Assembly (NCBI GenBank): GCA_963814435.1
Contig: CAWFCV010000024.1
Span: 62,001-126,000 of the forward strand
Direction: 5' to 3'
Source of the DNA: JAEUPI01 sp963814435
Lineage (GTDB): Bacteria; Pseudomonadota; Gammaproteobacteria; Burkholderiales; Burkholderiaceae_C
DNA: 64,000 bases
Shown: positions 46,778 through 56,785 of the stretch, piece by piece
Numbering within the stretch: position 1 is the first letter of the stretch
Layout: the number at the start of each line of letters is the position of its first letter
Program-made: the position numbers and the translations under genes
The notes under the pieces: model-generated
What the model saw: only the letters and a program-made list of their open reading frames with translations
What the model was told of the DNA's origin: nothing
Databases searched by the model: none

Positions 46778-47833
46778 TCAGGCCGGGCCGGCCAGTTCGC
46801 GCACCAGTCGCTGCGCGAGCACCGCGGCCACCTGGCGGCGATGGTTCGACGCGGTGACCGTGCTGCGCATCGGGCCGACCTGCTTTTGCACCAGCTTGCC
46901 GAGCGCGGCGAGCATCGTGTCGTCGACCCGCTGGCCGACGAAGGCCTCGGTGCCGGCGAGTGCGAGCGGGAACGAATTGGTGCCGCTGATGCCGACGCCG
47001 AGCTCGGTGAGCTCGCCTTCGCGCGATGCCAGCACCACGCCCACGCCGGCCAGCGGGAAATCCATCGCGCCGCGCGTGCGCGCCTTGCGGTACGCGCTTC
47101 GTTGCCCCGGCGCCGGCGCGCGCAGGAGCACCCGGGCGACGAACTCGCCCGGCACCAGAGTCAGGTGCGCCGCGCCGTCGTCGCGATACAGCTGCGCCAG
47201 CGCCATGCGACGCGGCCCGTCGGGCGTGGCGATCTCGACCTGCGCGCCGGCGGCGAGCAGCAGTGGCGCGACGTCGCCGCTGAATGCGGCGTGGCAGCGC
47301 TGGCCCTGCGGCGCGACGTGGCAAATGGCGCCGCCGCGCTCGAGCAGATCCGTCTCCGCCGGGCTGCTCGAACCCCCGCGGGGGGCGGGCCGGGACATCG
47401 GCCCGGACCCGGGGGCACGTTTCAGGCACCAGCCGTTGCTGCTGCGCCACCATGCACTCTGGTTGTAGTAGACGCAGCGTGTGTCCTGGCACAGGTTGCC
47501 GCCCAGCGTGGCGGCGCTGCGATGCCCCGGGCCGGCGACCGAACGCGCCGCGTCGGCCAGTGCCGGCAGCGCTTGTGCGACCCGGGCGTCGTCGGCCAGG
47601 CGCGCGAGCGTGACGCCCGCGCCGATGGCCAGCGCGCCATGGTCCGATTCGATCGCATCGAGCCCGGCGACGCTGCCGAGGTCGACCAGCCGCGCGGGCT
47701 GCTCGAGCCCGCGCCGCAGGTTGGGCAGCAGGTCGGTGCCACCGCCCAGCGCGCGGCCGCCTTCGGCCAGCAGCGCTGCGGCGGCGGCCATCGTGGTCGG
47801 GTGCGCGAGCGTGAATTCCGGCAAGCTGCTCAT
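46778..47833 (-). CDS. hcrB: 4-hydroxybenzoyl-CoA reductase FAD/iron-sulfur subunit
   Basis: 351-residue FAD subunit of the xanthine-oxidase-family enzyme that removes the para-hydroxyl group of 4-hydroxybenzoyl-CoA to give benzoyl-CoA. FAD contacts are LGGGTDLLPN and ATLGGNLCQDTRC. The extra [4Fe-4S] site unique to this reductase is present: Cys120, Cys136 (CVYYNQSAWWRSSNGWC region), Cys171 and Cys180. The spacing 120-136 and 171-180 is as expected, but between 136 and 171 about 27 residues are added, encoded by a palindromic repeat (47330-47419). Unbroken reading frame, ATG 47833. It follows hcrA after a repeat-rich 146-base gap. Confidence 0.88.
   Translation of the reverse strand: MSSLPEFTLAHPTTMAAAAALLAEGGRALGGGTDLLPNLRRGLEQPARLVDLGSVAGLDAIESDHGALAIGAGVTLARLADDARVAQALPALADAARSVAGPGHRSAATLGGNLCQDTRCVYYNQSAWWRSSNGWCLKRAPGSGPMSRPAPRGGSSSPAETDLLERGGAICHVAPQGQRCHAAFSGDVAPLLLAAGAQVEIATPDGPRRMALAQLYRDDGAAHLTLVPGEFVARVLLRAPAPGQRSAYRKARTRGAMDFPLAGVGVVLASREGELTELGVGISGTNSFPLALAGTEAFVGQRVDDTMLAALGKLVQKQVGPMRSTVTASNHRRQVAAVLAQRLVRELAGPA
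47330..47419 (-). repeat. Palindromic repeat inserted in frame inside hcrB
   Basis: The stretch contains aacccccgcgggggg, the inverted pair cgggccggg / cccgg around acatcgg, and a gagcag...ctgctc pair, like the C-run/G-run elements in nearby gaps. It translates as a Gly/Pro/Ser/Arg-rich loop between the second and third cluster cysteines and keeps the frame (about 27 codons added). Confidence 0.65.
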
Positions 47834-47867
47834 CTCAGTTGCTCCACCGCGCTTCGCGCGACCCGCG

Positions 47868-47979
47868 ACGAATGAATCCACAGCCACCGAGCGGACGCCG
47901 CGGATCCGGCTTCGCCGGTCCGCTGGTGTCGCCCCCCCGGGGGGGAGGCGACCGGAGGTCGCTTCGGGGGGGATTCATT
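47868..47979. repeat. Mosaic palindromic element between hcrA and hcrB
   Basis: It contains tcgcccccccgggggggagg at 47933-47952 and an arm with gccggatccgcggcg on the opposite strand, nearly identical to the arm at about 18550. gcgaccggaggtcgc at about 47950-47965 forms another small palindrome. It lies inside the hcr operon. Confidence 0.6.
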
Positions 47980-50352
47980 TCAGCTCACTCCCTTCGCCAG
48001 CGCGCGCCGTGCCTGCAGCCGTTCGTCGCGACGCCGCGCGTGCAGCGCCTCGAGCAGGCGGTCGGGCGTGACCGGCAGTTGATGCGGGCGGATGCCCACC
48101 GCGTCGCACACCGCGGCCACGAGCGCCGGCGCAAAACCGTGCAACGCGCCTTCGCTCGCCTCCTTGGCGCCGAACGGCCCCAGCGGGTCGTGGCTCTCGA
48201 TCAGCGTCACGTCGATCGGCGGCGATTCGGCGATCGTCGGGATGCGGTAGTCGAGGAAGTTGGCGCGCAGGTGCAGGCCCTCGTGGTACTGCGTCTCCTC
48301 GCTCAGCGCCTGGCCCATGCCCATCCACACGGCGCCCTGCACCTGGCCCTCCACCGCCAGCGGGTTGAGCGCGCGGCCGCAGTCGTGCGCGACCCACACG
48401 TGCTCGACCGTCACCGCGCCGGTGTCCTCGTCGACGGCCACCTGCACCACCTGGGCGGCATAGGAGAAGCCGGCGGTCGAGCCGACCGCCGCGCCGCGGA
48501 ACTTGCCGCCCTGCGTCTCGGGCGGCGTGGACCACGCGCCCTTGATCGTCAACGTGCCATGGTCGGCCAGCGCGGCCTGCACCACCTGCGCGAAATCCAG
48601 GCGGCGGTCGGTGCCGGCGACACAGCACGATTCACCCTGCCAGTCGATGTCGTCGGGCTGCACCTCGAGCCGCTTGGCCGCGGCCTCGACCAGCACCCGT
48701 TTCATCGCCTGCGCGGCACGCAGCGCGGCATTGCCGACCATGAACGACACGCGCGACGAATACGAGCCGTTGTCCTTCGGCGTCAGCATGCTGTCGGTGG
48801 CCATCACGCGGATGCGCGCCATCGGCAGCAGCAGCACCTCGGCCACCACCTGCGTCAGCAGCGTCGACGAGCCCTGGCCGATGTCGGACGCACCGGTGAG
48901 GATGGTGATGCCGTTGTCGAAGTCGAGCTTCAGGTTCACCACCGCGTGCGGCTCGCCGCTCCAGTGCACCGGCTTGGCCGATCCCGACACGTAGTGCGAA
49001 CAGGCCAACCCCAGGCCGCGGCGCACGCCGGGTGCCGCAGGCAGCCGGCCCCCGCGTGACCTCCAGCCCGACGCCGCTTCGACGGCATCCAGGCATTGCG
49101 GCAGGCCGTAGGAGTTGACCTGCAGGTCGTTGAGCGTGCGATACGGCGTGTCGATCAGGTTGGCGCGGCGCACGGCAAACGCATCGAGCCCGAGTTGCGC
49201 CGCCATCTCGTCGAGCAGCGACTCGAACGCGAAACGCACGTTGACCGCGCCGTGGCCGCGCATCGCGCCGCACGGCGGCAGGTTGGTGTAGACGCGAACG
49301 CCGCGATAGCGCACCGCGCCGACCTTGTACAGCGCGTGCAGCAGCGCACCGGCGTACAGGATCGTCACCAGCCCGTAGCCGCCGTAGGCGCCGCCGCGCT
49401 GCACCACCTCGGCCTCGACCGCGGTGATCTCGCCGCTCTTCTTCAGGCCGATCTTCAGCCGCGTCTCGGTGGCCGGCCGGCCGCGGTGGGTGAGGAAGCC
49501 CTCCTCGCGCGTGAGCTGCATCGTCACCGCGCCGCCGGCGGCACGCGCGAGCGCCGCGGTGACCATCTCGAAGTTCAACGGCTCGACGCGGTGACCGAAG
49601 CCGCCGCCGACGAAGGGCTTGACGACGCGGATCTGCGAGGTGTCCAGGCCGAGCGTCTGCGCCAGCGTGAGGTGCAGGTAGTACGGCACCTGCGTCACCG
49701 AATGCACCGTCAGGCGCTCGCGCTCGGGCTCCCACGACGCCACGGTGGCGTTGAGCTCGATCTGGCCGTGCGCGACCTCGGCGCAGTCGTACCGGCGCTC
49801 GAGCACCAGGTCGGCCGCCGCGAAGCCCGCATCGACGTCGCCGAAGTCCTGCTCGACCAGCCGCTCGATGTTGCCCGGCTTGTTATCGTGCAGCAGCAGC
49901 GCGCCGTCGGCGCGCGCGTCGGCGGCGGCAAAGTACGCCGGCAGGTGATCGATCTCGACCGCCACCGCGGCCAGCGCGGCCTCGGCGCCGGCCTCGTCGT
50001 CGGCGGCCACGGCAAACAACGGCTCGCCGCGGTAGCGCACCTTGCCGCGGGCCAGCGGCCATTCGTTCTGCGCGATCGGGATCACGCCGTACGGCGCGAC
50101 GAAGTCCTCGCCGGTGACCACCGCGCGCACGCCGGGCAGCGCCAGCGCGCGGCTGGCGTCGATGCGCCGGATCACGCCGTGCGCCACCGGGCTGCGGAAG
50201 ATGCGCCCGACCAGCGTCGCGCCCAGCGGCAGATCGGCGGTGTAGCGCGCCCGGCCGGTGACCTTCTCGATGCCGTCGACCAGCGGCGTGCGCTGGCCGA
50301 TCGAGTGCGTGGCCGGCGCCGGCGCACGTCGGAACGCGTCGTCGTGCTTCAT
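47980..50352 (-). CDS. hcrA: 4-hydroxybenzoyl-CoA reductase molybdenum subunit
   Basis: 790-residue catalytic subunit of the xanthine oxidase family, intact. It begins with GQRTPLVDGIEKVTGRARYTADLP (cited in part) and has VKPFVGGGFGHRVEPLNFEM, where the HRVEPLNFE version is characteristic of hydroxybenzoyl-CoA reductases, PPCGAMRGHGAVNVRFAFES with the cofactor-contact Arg, and GPFGAKEASEGALHGFAPAL with the active-site Glu region. Together with HcrB and HcrC it forms the cytoplasmic reductase that takes electrons from ferredoxin. ATG overlaps hcrC's stop by four bases. Confidence 0.9.
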   Translation of the reverse strand: MKHDDAFRRAPAPATHSIGQRTPLVDGIEKVTGRARYTADLPLGATLVGRIFRSPVAHGVIRRIDASRALALPGVRAVVTGEDFVAPYGVIPIAQNEWPLARGKVRYRGEPLFAVAADDEAGAEAALAAVAVEIDHLPAYFAAADARADGALLLHDNKPGNIERLVEQDFGDVDAGFAAADLVLERRYDCAEVAHGQIELNATVASWEPERERLTVHSVTQVPYYLHLTLAQTLGLDTSQIRVVKPFVGGGFGHRVEPLNFEMVTAALARAAGGAVTMQLTREEGFLTHRGRPATETRLKIGLKKSGEITAVEAEVVQRGGAYGGYGLVTILYAGALLHALYKVGAVRYRGVRVYTNLPPCGAMRGHGAVNVRFAFESLLDEMAAQLGLDAFAVRRANLIDTPYRTLNDLQVNSYGLPQCLDAVEAASGWRSRGGRLPAAPGVRRGLGLACSHYVSGSAKPVHWSGEPHAVVNLKLDFDNGITILTGASDIGQGSSTLLTQVVAEVLLLPMARIRVMATDSMLTPKDNGSYSSRVSFMVGNAALRAAQAMKRVLVEAAAKRLEVQPDDIDWQGESCCVAGTDRRLDFAQVVQAALADHGTLTIKGAWSTPPETQGGKFRGAAVGSTAGFSYAAQVVQVAVDEDTGAVTVEHVWVAHDCGRALNPLAVEGQVQGAVWMGMGQALSEETQYHEGLHLRANFLDYRIPTIAESPPIDVTLIESHDPLGPFGAKEASEGALHGFAPALVAAVCDAVGIRPHQLPVTPDRLLEALHARRRDERLQARRALAKGVS

Positions 50353-50819
50353 GCCCGCACCTCAATGGCGGCCTGAACCGACTCGATGATCTTCACGTAG
50401 CCGGTGCAACGGCACAGGTTGCCGGCCAGCGCCTCGCGGATCTGCGCCTCGCTCGGATTCGCCACGCGGCGCAGCAGCGCCTCGGCGGCCATCACCATGC
50501 CGGGGGTGCAGAAGCCGCACTGGGTGCCGAGCTTGTCGTGGAACGCCTGCTGCAGAGCGCTCATGCGGCCCGAGGCGCTGAGCCCTTCGATCGTCTCGAC
50601 CGCGCGCCCCTGCACCGCCGCCGCCAGCGTGATGCAGGCCAGCCGCGGCTCGCCATCGACCAGCACGGTGCAGGCGCCGCATTCGCCGCCGTCGCAGCCC
50701 TGCTTGGTGCCGGTGAGGCCGAGCGAGTCGCGCAGCACGTCCACCAGCAGCGCGTGGTCGGCGGCCGCCACGTCGTGGCTGCGGCCGTTGACCCGCAGGC
50801 TCAGCAGTCTCATGGTCAT
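50349..50819 (-). CDS. hcrC: 4-hydroxybenzoyl-CoA reductase [2Fe-2S] subunit
   Basis: 156-residue small subunit with two [2Fe-2S] clusters. The first is bound by Cys42, 47, 50 and 62 in QGCDGGECGACTVLVDGEPRLAC (positions only), the second by Cys101, 104, 136 and 138 in QCGFCTPG and NLCRCTGY. Length and motifs match HcrC and related CoxS-type subunits. The gene order C-A-B here is that of an operon with overlapping starts and stops. ATG 50819 overlaps the ligase stop; a second ATG at 50813 is possible. Confidence 0.9.
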   Translation of the reverse strand: MTMRLLSLRVNGRSHDVAAADHALLVDVLRDSLGLTGTKQGCDGGECGACTVLVDGEPRLACITLAAAVQGRAVETIEGLSASGRMSALQQAFHDKLGTQCGFCTPGMVMAAEALLRRVANPSEAQIREALAGNLCRCTGYVKIIESVQAAIEVRA

Positions 50820-52173
50820 GGATTCACACTCCCGGTGGCGCGCAGGTCGCGCACGCGCACGGCCTTGCCCTGCGAGCGCGCGATCGCGCCGGGCGGCTTG
50901 ACGTCGACGTCGACCGTGATGCCGACCATCGACTTGACGTGGTGCGCGACGTCGCGCGCGAGGTTGTCGAACTGGTCGGCGGCCAGCCCGAACGCCGCCT
51001 CGACCTCGAGCGTCACATGGTCGAGGCTGCCGCGCCGCTGCAGCACCAGCTGGTAGTGCGGCGCGAGGTGCGGGCGGCCGATCAGCACCGCCTCGATCTG
51101 CGACGGAAAGACGTTGACGCCGCGCACGATCAGCATGTCGTCGTTGCGACCGGTGACGCGCAGGATGCGCAGGTGCGTGCGACCGCAGTCGCACGGCGCG
51201 CGTGGTCAGCCGCGTGATGTCGCGCGTGCGGTAGCGCAGCATCGGCAGCGCCTGCTTGGTGAGCGTGGTGATCACCAGCTCGCCGGCCTCGCCCTCGGGC
51301 AGCGGGCTGCCGGAGTCGGGGTCGATCACCTCGAACAGGAAGTGATCCTCCCAGCCGTGCAGGCCGTTCTGGCACTCGCACTCGACCGCGACGCCCGGGC
51401 CCATGATCTCGGACAGGCCGTAGTTGTCGATCGCGACGCAGCCCCAGCCGCGCCTCGATCTCGCGGCGCATCGCCTCGCTCCACGGCTCGGCGCCGAACA
51501 GGCCGACGCGCAGCGCGCCCTGCCGCAGGTCGATGCCCGACTGCTCGGCCACCTCGGCGATCGCCAGCGCATAACTCGGCGTCGCGCACAGCACGCGAGC
51601 GCCGAAGTCCAGGATCAGCGCAATCTGCCTCTCGGTGGAGCCGCCGGACATCGGCACCACCACCGCGCCGAGGCGCTCGGCGCCGTAGTGCATGCCCAGG
51701 CCGCCGGTGAACAGGCCGTAGCCGTAGGCGTTGTGCACGATGTCGCCGCAGCGCGCACCGGCGCAGAACAGCGTGCGCGCCATCAGCTCGGCCCAGGTGT
51801 CGAGGTCGGCCTGCGTGTAGCCCACCACCGTGGGCTTGCCGGTCGTGCCCGACGAGGCGTGCAGTCGCGACAGCTCGTGCACCGGACGCGCGAACAGGCC
51901 GAACGGGTAGTGGTCGCGCAGGTCGGCCTTCACCGTGAAGGGCAGTAGCGCCAGATCGGCCACGCTATGCAGGTCGTCGGCATGCGCGCCGGCCGCATCG
52001 AGCCGCTCGCGGTGCAGCGGCACGTTGGCGTGCGCGAGGGCCACCGTGTCGCGCAGGCGCCGCAGCTGCAGCTGCGCCAGCTGCTCGCGCGGCATCGTCT
52101 CCACGTCCGGATGCAGCCAGCGCGTCGACGGCTCCGGGCGGCGGCGGGCGGTGGCGGCAGGAGCGGCGAGCAT
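50816..52173 (-). CDS. Phenylacetate-CoA ligase-like, two frameshifts
   Basis: About 452-residue PaaK-type AMP-forming ligase. The N-terminal part has LPFTVKADLRDHYPFGLFA and LHASSGTTGKPTVVGYTQAD (P-loop). An extra C near 51455 breaks the frame; correcting it joins EARLGCVAIDNYGLSEIMGPGVA. A second break near 51200 precedes MLIVRGVNVFPSQIEAVL, the PaaK hinge. The ring-binding NAYGYGLFTGGLG stretch is typical of phenylacetate ligases. Adjacent padC and padD make phenylacetate the likely substrate. The stop overlaps hcrC and the start lies nine bases after padD. Confidence 0.85.
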
Positions 52174-52181
52174 GCGGCGTC

Positions 52182-53042
52182 TCAGCGCGGGTCGGATACG
52201 CGGCGCACGCCGCGCACCGGCAGCTGCGTCAGCGAGAAACCCTGGTTGAACGCGGCGCGCGTGACCAGGTGGAACTTGAACGCCGCGCCACCGGCCGCGG
52301 CCAGCGCACCGGCCAGGCCCCACAGCGCAGTCGTCGCTGCGCCGGCCAGCGGCAACACCTGGGCCAGCACGATCAGCAGCAGCGGCGCGAGCCCGCCGGC
52401 GAGCCACAGCGGGGCCACCATCGCGTTCAGCGCCTTCATCGGCCGCGGTGCCCACAGCGGGCCGAGTCGCTGCCGCCACAGCCGCGCCAGCAGCGTGCGC
52501 GCCAGCAGCGCCACGGCGAAAGCCGCCAGCGCCAGCGGCGGCGCGCCGCCGAACGCGGTGGCGGCCACGCAGAACAGGCCCCCGCCTTCGACCAGCCCGG
52601 TGAGCAGCACCAGCGGCGTGGTCATCGGCTGGCGCCAAGCCACGATGCCCTTGGCCGCGTGCAGGATGCGCGCCTGGCAATACACGAAGGCCAGCGCCAG
52701 CGCGGCGACCACGCCGCAGTACGCGGCCACGCCGAGCACGGTGAGCAGGCCCAGCGAAAGCAGCGCCGCGGCGACCAGCGACTCGCGCGTCATCCACGAC
52801 GTGCGCGGGTTGAAGAACACGTTCAACGCGCGCAGCGGGCGGCCGATCTCCAGCCACACCAGCAGCAACCCGGTGGACACCAGCGCCATGCCGACCAGCC
52901 ACAGCGTGACGGCCGGCGCGCCACGCCAGCCCGACAGCGCCACGAACACCATCAGCCCGGCGCCGGCACCGCCGGCCATGAAGTTGCCCGCCGCCCGAGC
53001 GTCCCAGCTCTTCTGCAGCCACGGGTTCGGGCCGTAGGTCAT
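52182..53042 (-). CDS. padD: Phenylacetyl-CoA:acceptor oxidoreductase membrane subunit, PadD-like
   Basis: 286-residue NrfD/DmsC-like membrane protein with eight or so membrane segments. It begins TYGPNPWLQKSWDARAAGNF and has VWLEIGRPLRALNVFFNPRTSWMTRE, cited as IGRPLRALNVFFNPRTSW, a pattern of the NrfD-type quinone-reactive subunits. It would anchor the PadB-PadC complex and pass electrons to quinone. Intact ORF. A 70-base gap with a repeat separates it from padC. Confidence 0.78.
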   Translation of the reverse strand: MTYGPNPWLQKSWDARAAGNFMAGGAGAGLMVFVALSGWRGAPAVTLWLVGMALVSTGLLLVWLEIGRPLRALNVFFNPRTSWMTRESLVAAALLSLGLLTVLGVAAYCGVVAALALAFVYCQARILHAAKGIVAWRQPMTTPLVLLTGLVEGGGLFCVAATAFGGAPPLALAAFAVALLARTLLARLWRQRLGPLWAPRPMKALNAMVAPLWLAGGLAPLLLIVLAQVLPLAGAATTALWGLAGALAAAGGAAFKFHLVTRAAFNQGFSLTQLPVRGVRRVSDPR

Positions 53043-53045
53043 GAT

Positions 53046-53108
53046 GCTGCCCCCTTGACGCTGCGCGTCGCCCCCCCGAGGGGGAGCGAGCGCCTTCGGA
53101 CCGGCCGT
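53046..53108. repeat. C-run/G-run palindrome between padC and padD
   Basis: tcgcccccccgagggggagcgagcg lies in the gap, flanked by gcgccttcgga and gccgtgcggcgc. It has the same core as the elements near 18520, 47940 and 55750. Confidence 0.6.
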
Positions 53109-53115
53109 GCGGCGC

Positions 53116-53766
53116 TCATGTCACCTCCCGGTCCCACAGGTAGTGGAAGTTCGGCCCCGTGCCCAGCTCTTCGTGCATGCGGAAGTGCTGGTTCTTGGCC
53201 AGCAGCGTGGACACCGGGCTCGCCGGGTCGTCGGCATCGCCGAAGATCAGCGCGTGCGTGATGCAGGCGTTGACGCACGCCGGCGTGGCATCGGCGTCGA
53301 CGCCGGGCGTCAGGCCGGCAGCCAGGCCGGCGTCGATGCGATCGACGCAGAAGGTGCACTTGGTGGCCACCGCCAGTCGGTCGGGGTCGATGCGCTGCGC
53401 CTCGCTCGGCATCGCGTCGCCATAGGCGAACGTCGCGCGGTCGGTGCGGTAGCGCGCCTGGTACGGGCAGGCCACCGCGCAGTAGGCGCAGCCGATGCAC
53501 AGGTCGTAGTCGATCGTCACGATGCCATCGGCGCGTTTGCGCGTGGCCGTGGTCGGGCACACGTCCAGGCACGGCGGGTCGTCGCAATGCTGGCAGCCCA
53601 CCGGCACGAACACGCGCTGCACGTCGGGATATTCGCCGAACTCCATGTCGAGCACACGGCGCCACTGCACGCCAGGCGGCGTGGCGTTGGTCTGCTTGCA
53701 GGCGGCCGTGCAGGTCTGGCAGCCGATGCAGCGGCGCAGGTCGGCCACCATCGTCCACCGGGTCAT
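53116..53766 (-). CDS. padC: Four-cluster ferredoxin-type subunit, PadC-like
   Basis: 216-residue electron-transfer subunit with four 4Fe-4S sites: CIGCQTCTAAC at 13-23, CQHCDDPPCLDVCP, CIGCAYCAVACPYQARY, and CTFC with CVNAC. It is of the NrfC/DmsB type that links a molybdopterin subunit to a membrane subunit. With padD directly downstream it is read as the iron-sulfur subunit of the phenylacetyl-CoA oxidoreductase. Its partner padB is 16 kb further along the same strand. Intact ORF. Confidence 0.82.
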   Translation of the reverse strand: MTRWTMVADLRRCIGCQTCTAACKQTNATPPGVQWRRVLDMEFGEYPDVQRVFVPVGCQHCDDPPCLDVCPTTATRKRADGIVTIDYDLCIGCAYCAVACPYQARYRTDRATFAYGDAMPSEAQRIDPDRLAVATKCTFCVDRIDAGLAAGLTPGVDADATPACVNACITHALIFGDADDPASPVSTLLAKNQHFRMHEELGTGPNFHYLWDREVT

Positions 53767-53800
53767 CGCTGCGGCTCCTGTATCGGGCGGCGCCAGGCGC

Positions 53801-54205
53801 TCACGACTTGGCCTTCTGCGCCTTGGCGAGGATGCGCGCCTCGGTCTTCTTCACGTCGACCACGAAGCGCTGGTGCTTGCCGCGGCAGATCGTGTCGATG
53901 CCGTCGGTGCCGTCGAACTCGAAGGTGACGCTGCGGCCGTCGACCGCGGTGGCGCGCAGGTTGAGCGTGACCGACAGGCCGAGCGGCGTGGCGGCCAGGT
54001 GGTCGAGTTCGACCCGCGTGCCCACCGAGTCCTCGCCGGCGTCCAGGTGCTGCAGCAGCAGGTTGCGACAGCCGATCTCGAGGTCGCGCACGAGCATCGG
54101 CGTTGCGTACACGCGCGCACCCTCGCCCATGAAGTCGATCGTGCGCTCGCGGTCGACCGCGAATCGGGTGGTGCTGGAGATTCCGGCCTGCAGTGACGGT
54201 TTCAT
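53801..54205 (-). CDS. FlK-like hot-dog thioesterase
   Basis: 134-residue hot-dog protein resembling the fluoroacetyl-CoA thioesterase group. The start MKPSLQAGISSTTRFAV and the stretch YATPMLVRDLEIGCRNLLLQHL, cited in part, carry Thr and Glu in the places used by the FlK active site, and GTRVELDHLAATPLG carries the His. It may hydrolyse a CoA ester blocking the pathway. Intact; first enzyme gene after the transporter set, 35 bases ahead of padC. Confidence 0.78.
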   Translation of the reverse strand: MKPSLQAGISSTTRFAVDRERTIDFMGEGARVYATPMLVRDLEIGCRNLLLQHLDAGEDSVGTRVELDHLAATPLGLSVTLNLRATAVDGRSVTFEFDGTDGIDTICRGKHQRFVVDVKKTEARILAKAQKAKS

Positions 54206-54248
54206 CGTTCGGTCCTTCGCTGGAAAGGTGGGTCGTTCGGTGGTGCGG

Positions 54249-54933
<685 letters not shown>

Positions 54934-54941
<8 letters not shown>

Positions 54942-55813
54942 CGCTGGGCTCCAGCGCCGGCTCGGCCACGCCGAGGTAGGCCTCGATCACCGCCGGGTTG
55001 CGGCTGACCTCGTCGGGCGTGCCCTCGGCCAGCTTGCGCCCGTGGTCGAGCACCAGCAGGTGGTCGGAGACCTCCATCACCAGGCGCATGTTGTGTTCGA
55101 CCAGCACCACGGTGACGCCCTCGCGCGGCCAGGCGCTGGATCAGCGCGTCGATCTCGTGCGCCTCGGTGGCATTCAGGCCGGCGGCCGGTTCGTCGAGCA
55201 GCAGCACGCTCGGCTCGGCCGCCAGCGCGCGCGCGATCTCCAGCCGCTTCAGCGCGCCGTAGGGCATCGCGTCGGCGGCGGCGTCGACCCACTCGTCCAG
55301 GCCCACGCGCTGCAGCAGCTCGCGTGCATGGTCGCGGCAGGCGGCTTCGGCGCGCACGCGCGACGGCGTGCGCAGCAGACAGGCCAGCAGCGATGCCGCT
55401 TCGCGCAGGTGGCGGCCGGTCATCACGTTCTCCAGCGCGCTCATGTTGAAGAACACCTGCAGGTTCTGGAACGTGCGGCCGACGCCGGCGGCGGCGAACT
55501 GGTGCGGCCCGAGGCCGGTGAGGTCGCGCCCGTCGAGCACGACGCGGCCGGTGTCGGGGACGTACAGGCCGGTGAGCATGTTCAGCAGCGTCGTCTTGCC
55601 CGCGCCGTTGGGGCCGATGATCGAGTGCACCGCGCCGCGCCGGACCTGGAACGACACGTCCTGCATCGCGCGCACGCCGCCGAACGACTTGCCGAGGTTC
55701 TCGATCGTGAGCCCCTCGCCCGACGAGTGCGTCGGGCGATCCCCCGAGGGGATGCGGGCCGGCTTGGGAGCGGCCCGGCGCTCGGCCCGCGAAGACTCGC
55801 TGAGCTGCGTCAT
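54934..55813 (-). CDS. ABC ATPase, LivG type (second importer), one frameshift
   Basis: About 292-residue ATP-binding subunit. Walker A is GPNGAGKTTLLN, followed by GVGRTFQNLQVFFNMSALENV, Walker B SVLLLDEPAAGLNATE. An extra base near 55125 breaks the frame; removing it joins REGVTVVLVEHNMRLVMEV and runs to LEPSDA. The first 35 residues (SRAERRAAPKPARIPSGDRPT) are not part of the ABC domain and coincide with a repeat. ATG overlaps the LivM stop. Confidence 0.85.
55725..55800 (-). repeat. Palindromic element read in frame at the LivG N-terminus
   Basis: cgatcccccgaggggatgcg and the nearby gccggcttgggagcggcc match the core and arm of the dispersed element. It encodes the Arg/Pro-rich extension before the ABC domain, as in the MoxR gene. 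Confidence 0.45.
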
Positions 55814-56785
55814 GGATTGCCTCGTGCGACCCAGCGCGCGATCGTCGGCACGATGCCTTGCGGCAGGAACACCATCGTGGCGATCAGCACCGCGCCGAAG
55901 ACCATCATCTCGTAGTCCTTCAGCACCGTCAGCACCTGCGGCAGCGTGGTCAGCACCGCGGCTCCGACCACCGCGCCGAACACCGAGGCCATGCCGCCGA
56001 AGACGACCATGATCACGAGTTCGACCGAGTGCATGAAAGAGGCCTTGGCCGGCGTGATGAAGCCGGCGTAGTGCGCCATCAGCGCGCCGGCCAACGCGGC
56101 GAGCACCGCCGAGATGACGAACACGCGCAGCTTGTGCCGGGCGGCGTCGATGCCCAGCGTCTGCGCCGCGACCTCCGAGCCGTGCAGCGCGCGCAGCGCG
56201 CGGCCGGCGGGCGACTCGATCAGGTTCAGCGCCAGCCACACCGTGCCCACCAGCGCGGCGCCGACGATCGCGTACCAGGTGTGCTCGCCCTGCACCGTCC
56301 AGCCGAAGAGCACGATCGGCGGCACCGCCATGCCGTCGGGGCCGCCGGTGAGCTTGTCCTCGGTGGACGAGCACGATCGAGACGATGACGCCCAGGCCGA
56401 GCGTGGCCATCGCGAGGTAGTGGCCGCGCAGGCGCAGCGTCGGCCGGCCGACCAGCAGCGCCAGCACGCCGACGGCGGCCACCGCGAACGGCAGCGAGAG
56501 CCCACACCGGCCAGCCGTGCGTGCCGGCCAGCAGCGCCGAGCCGTAGCCGCCGAGCGCGAAGAAGCCGGCATGGCCGAGGCTGATCTGTCCGGCATAGCC
56601 GATCAGCAGGTTCAGGCCGACGCAGACGATGGCGTTGAGCGCCACCAGGATCGCGATCTCGTAGAAGTAGTTGTTGCGCATCAGCAGCGGCAACAGCACG
56701 ATCACGCCGGCCAGCAGCAGCGAGGCCGCCGGTGCGCGGCTGCAGCCAGCGCGTGCCGCGCGGCCGGGGCGCGCGGCTCAGACAC
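55810..56785 (-). CDS. ABC permease, LivM type (second importer), frame-broken
   Basis: About 325-residue permease. Segments are VIVLLPLLMRNNYFYEIAIL, NLLIGYAGQISLGHAGFFALGGYG (LivM signature; cited in part), then LRLRGHYLAMATLGLGVIVSI in another frame and KLTGGPDGMAVPP in a third, ending TIARWVARGNP. Frame changes lie near 56740, 56500 and 56370. The likely start is GTG 56785, overlapping the LivH stop. Family identity is secure; the exact start is not. Confidence 0.82.
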
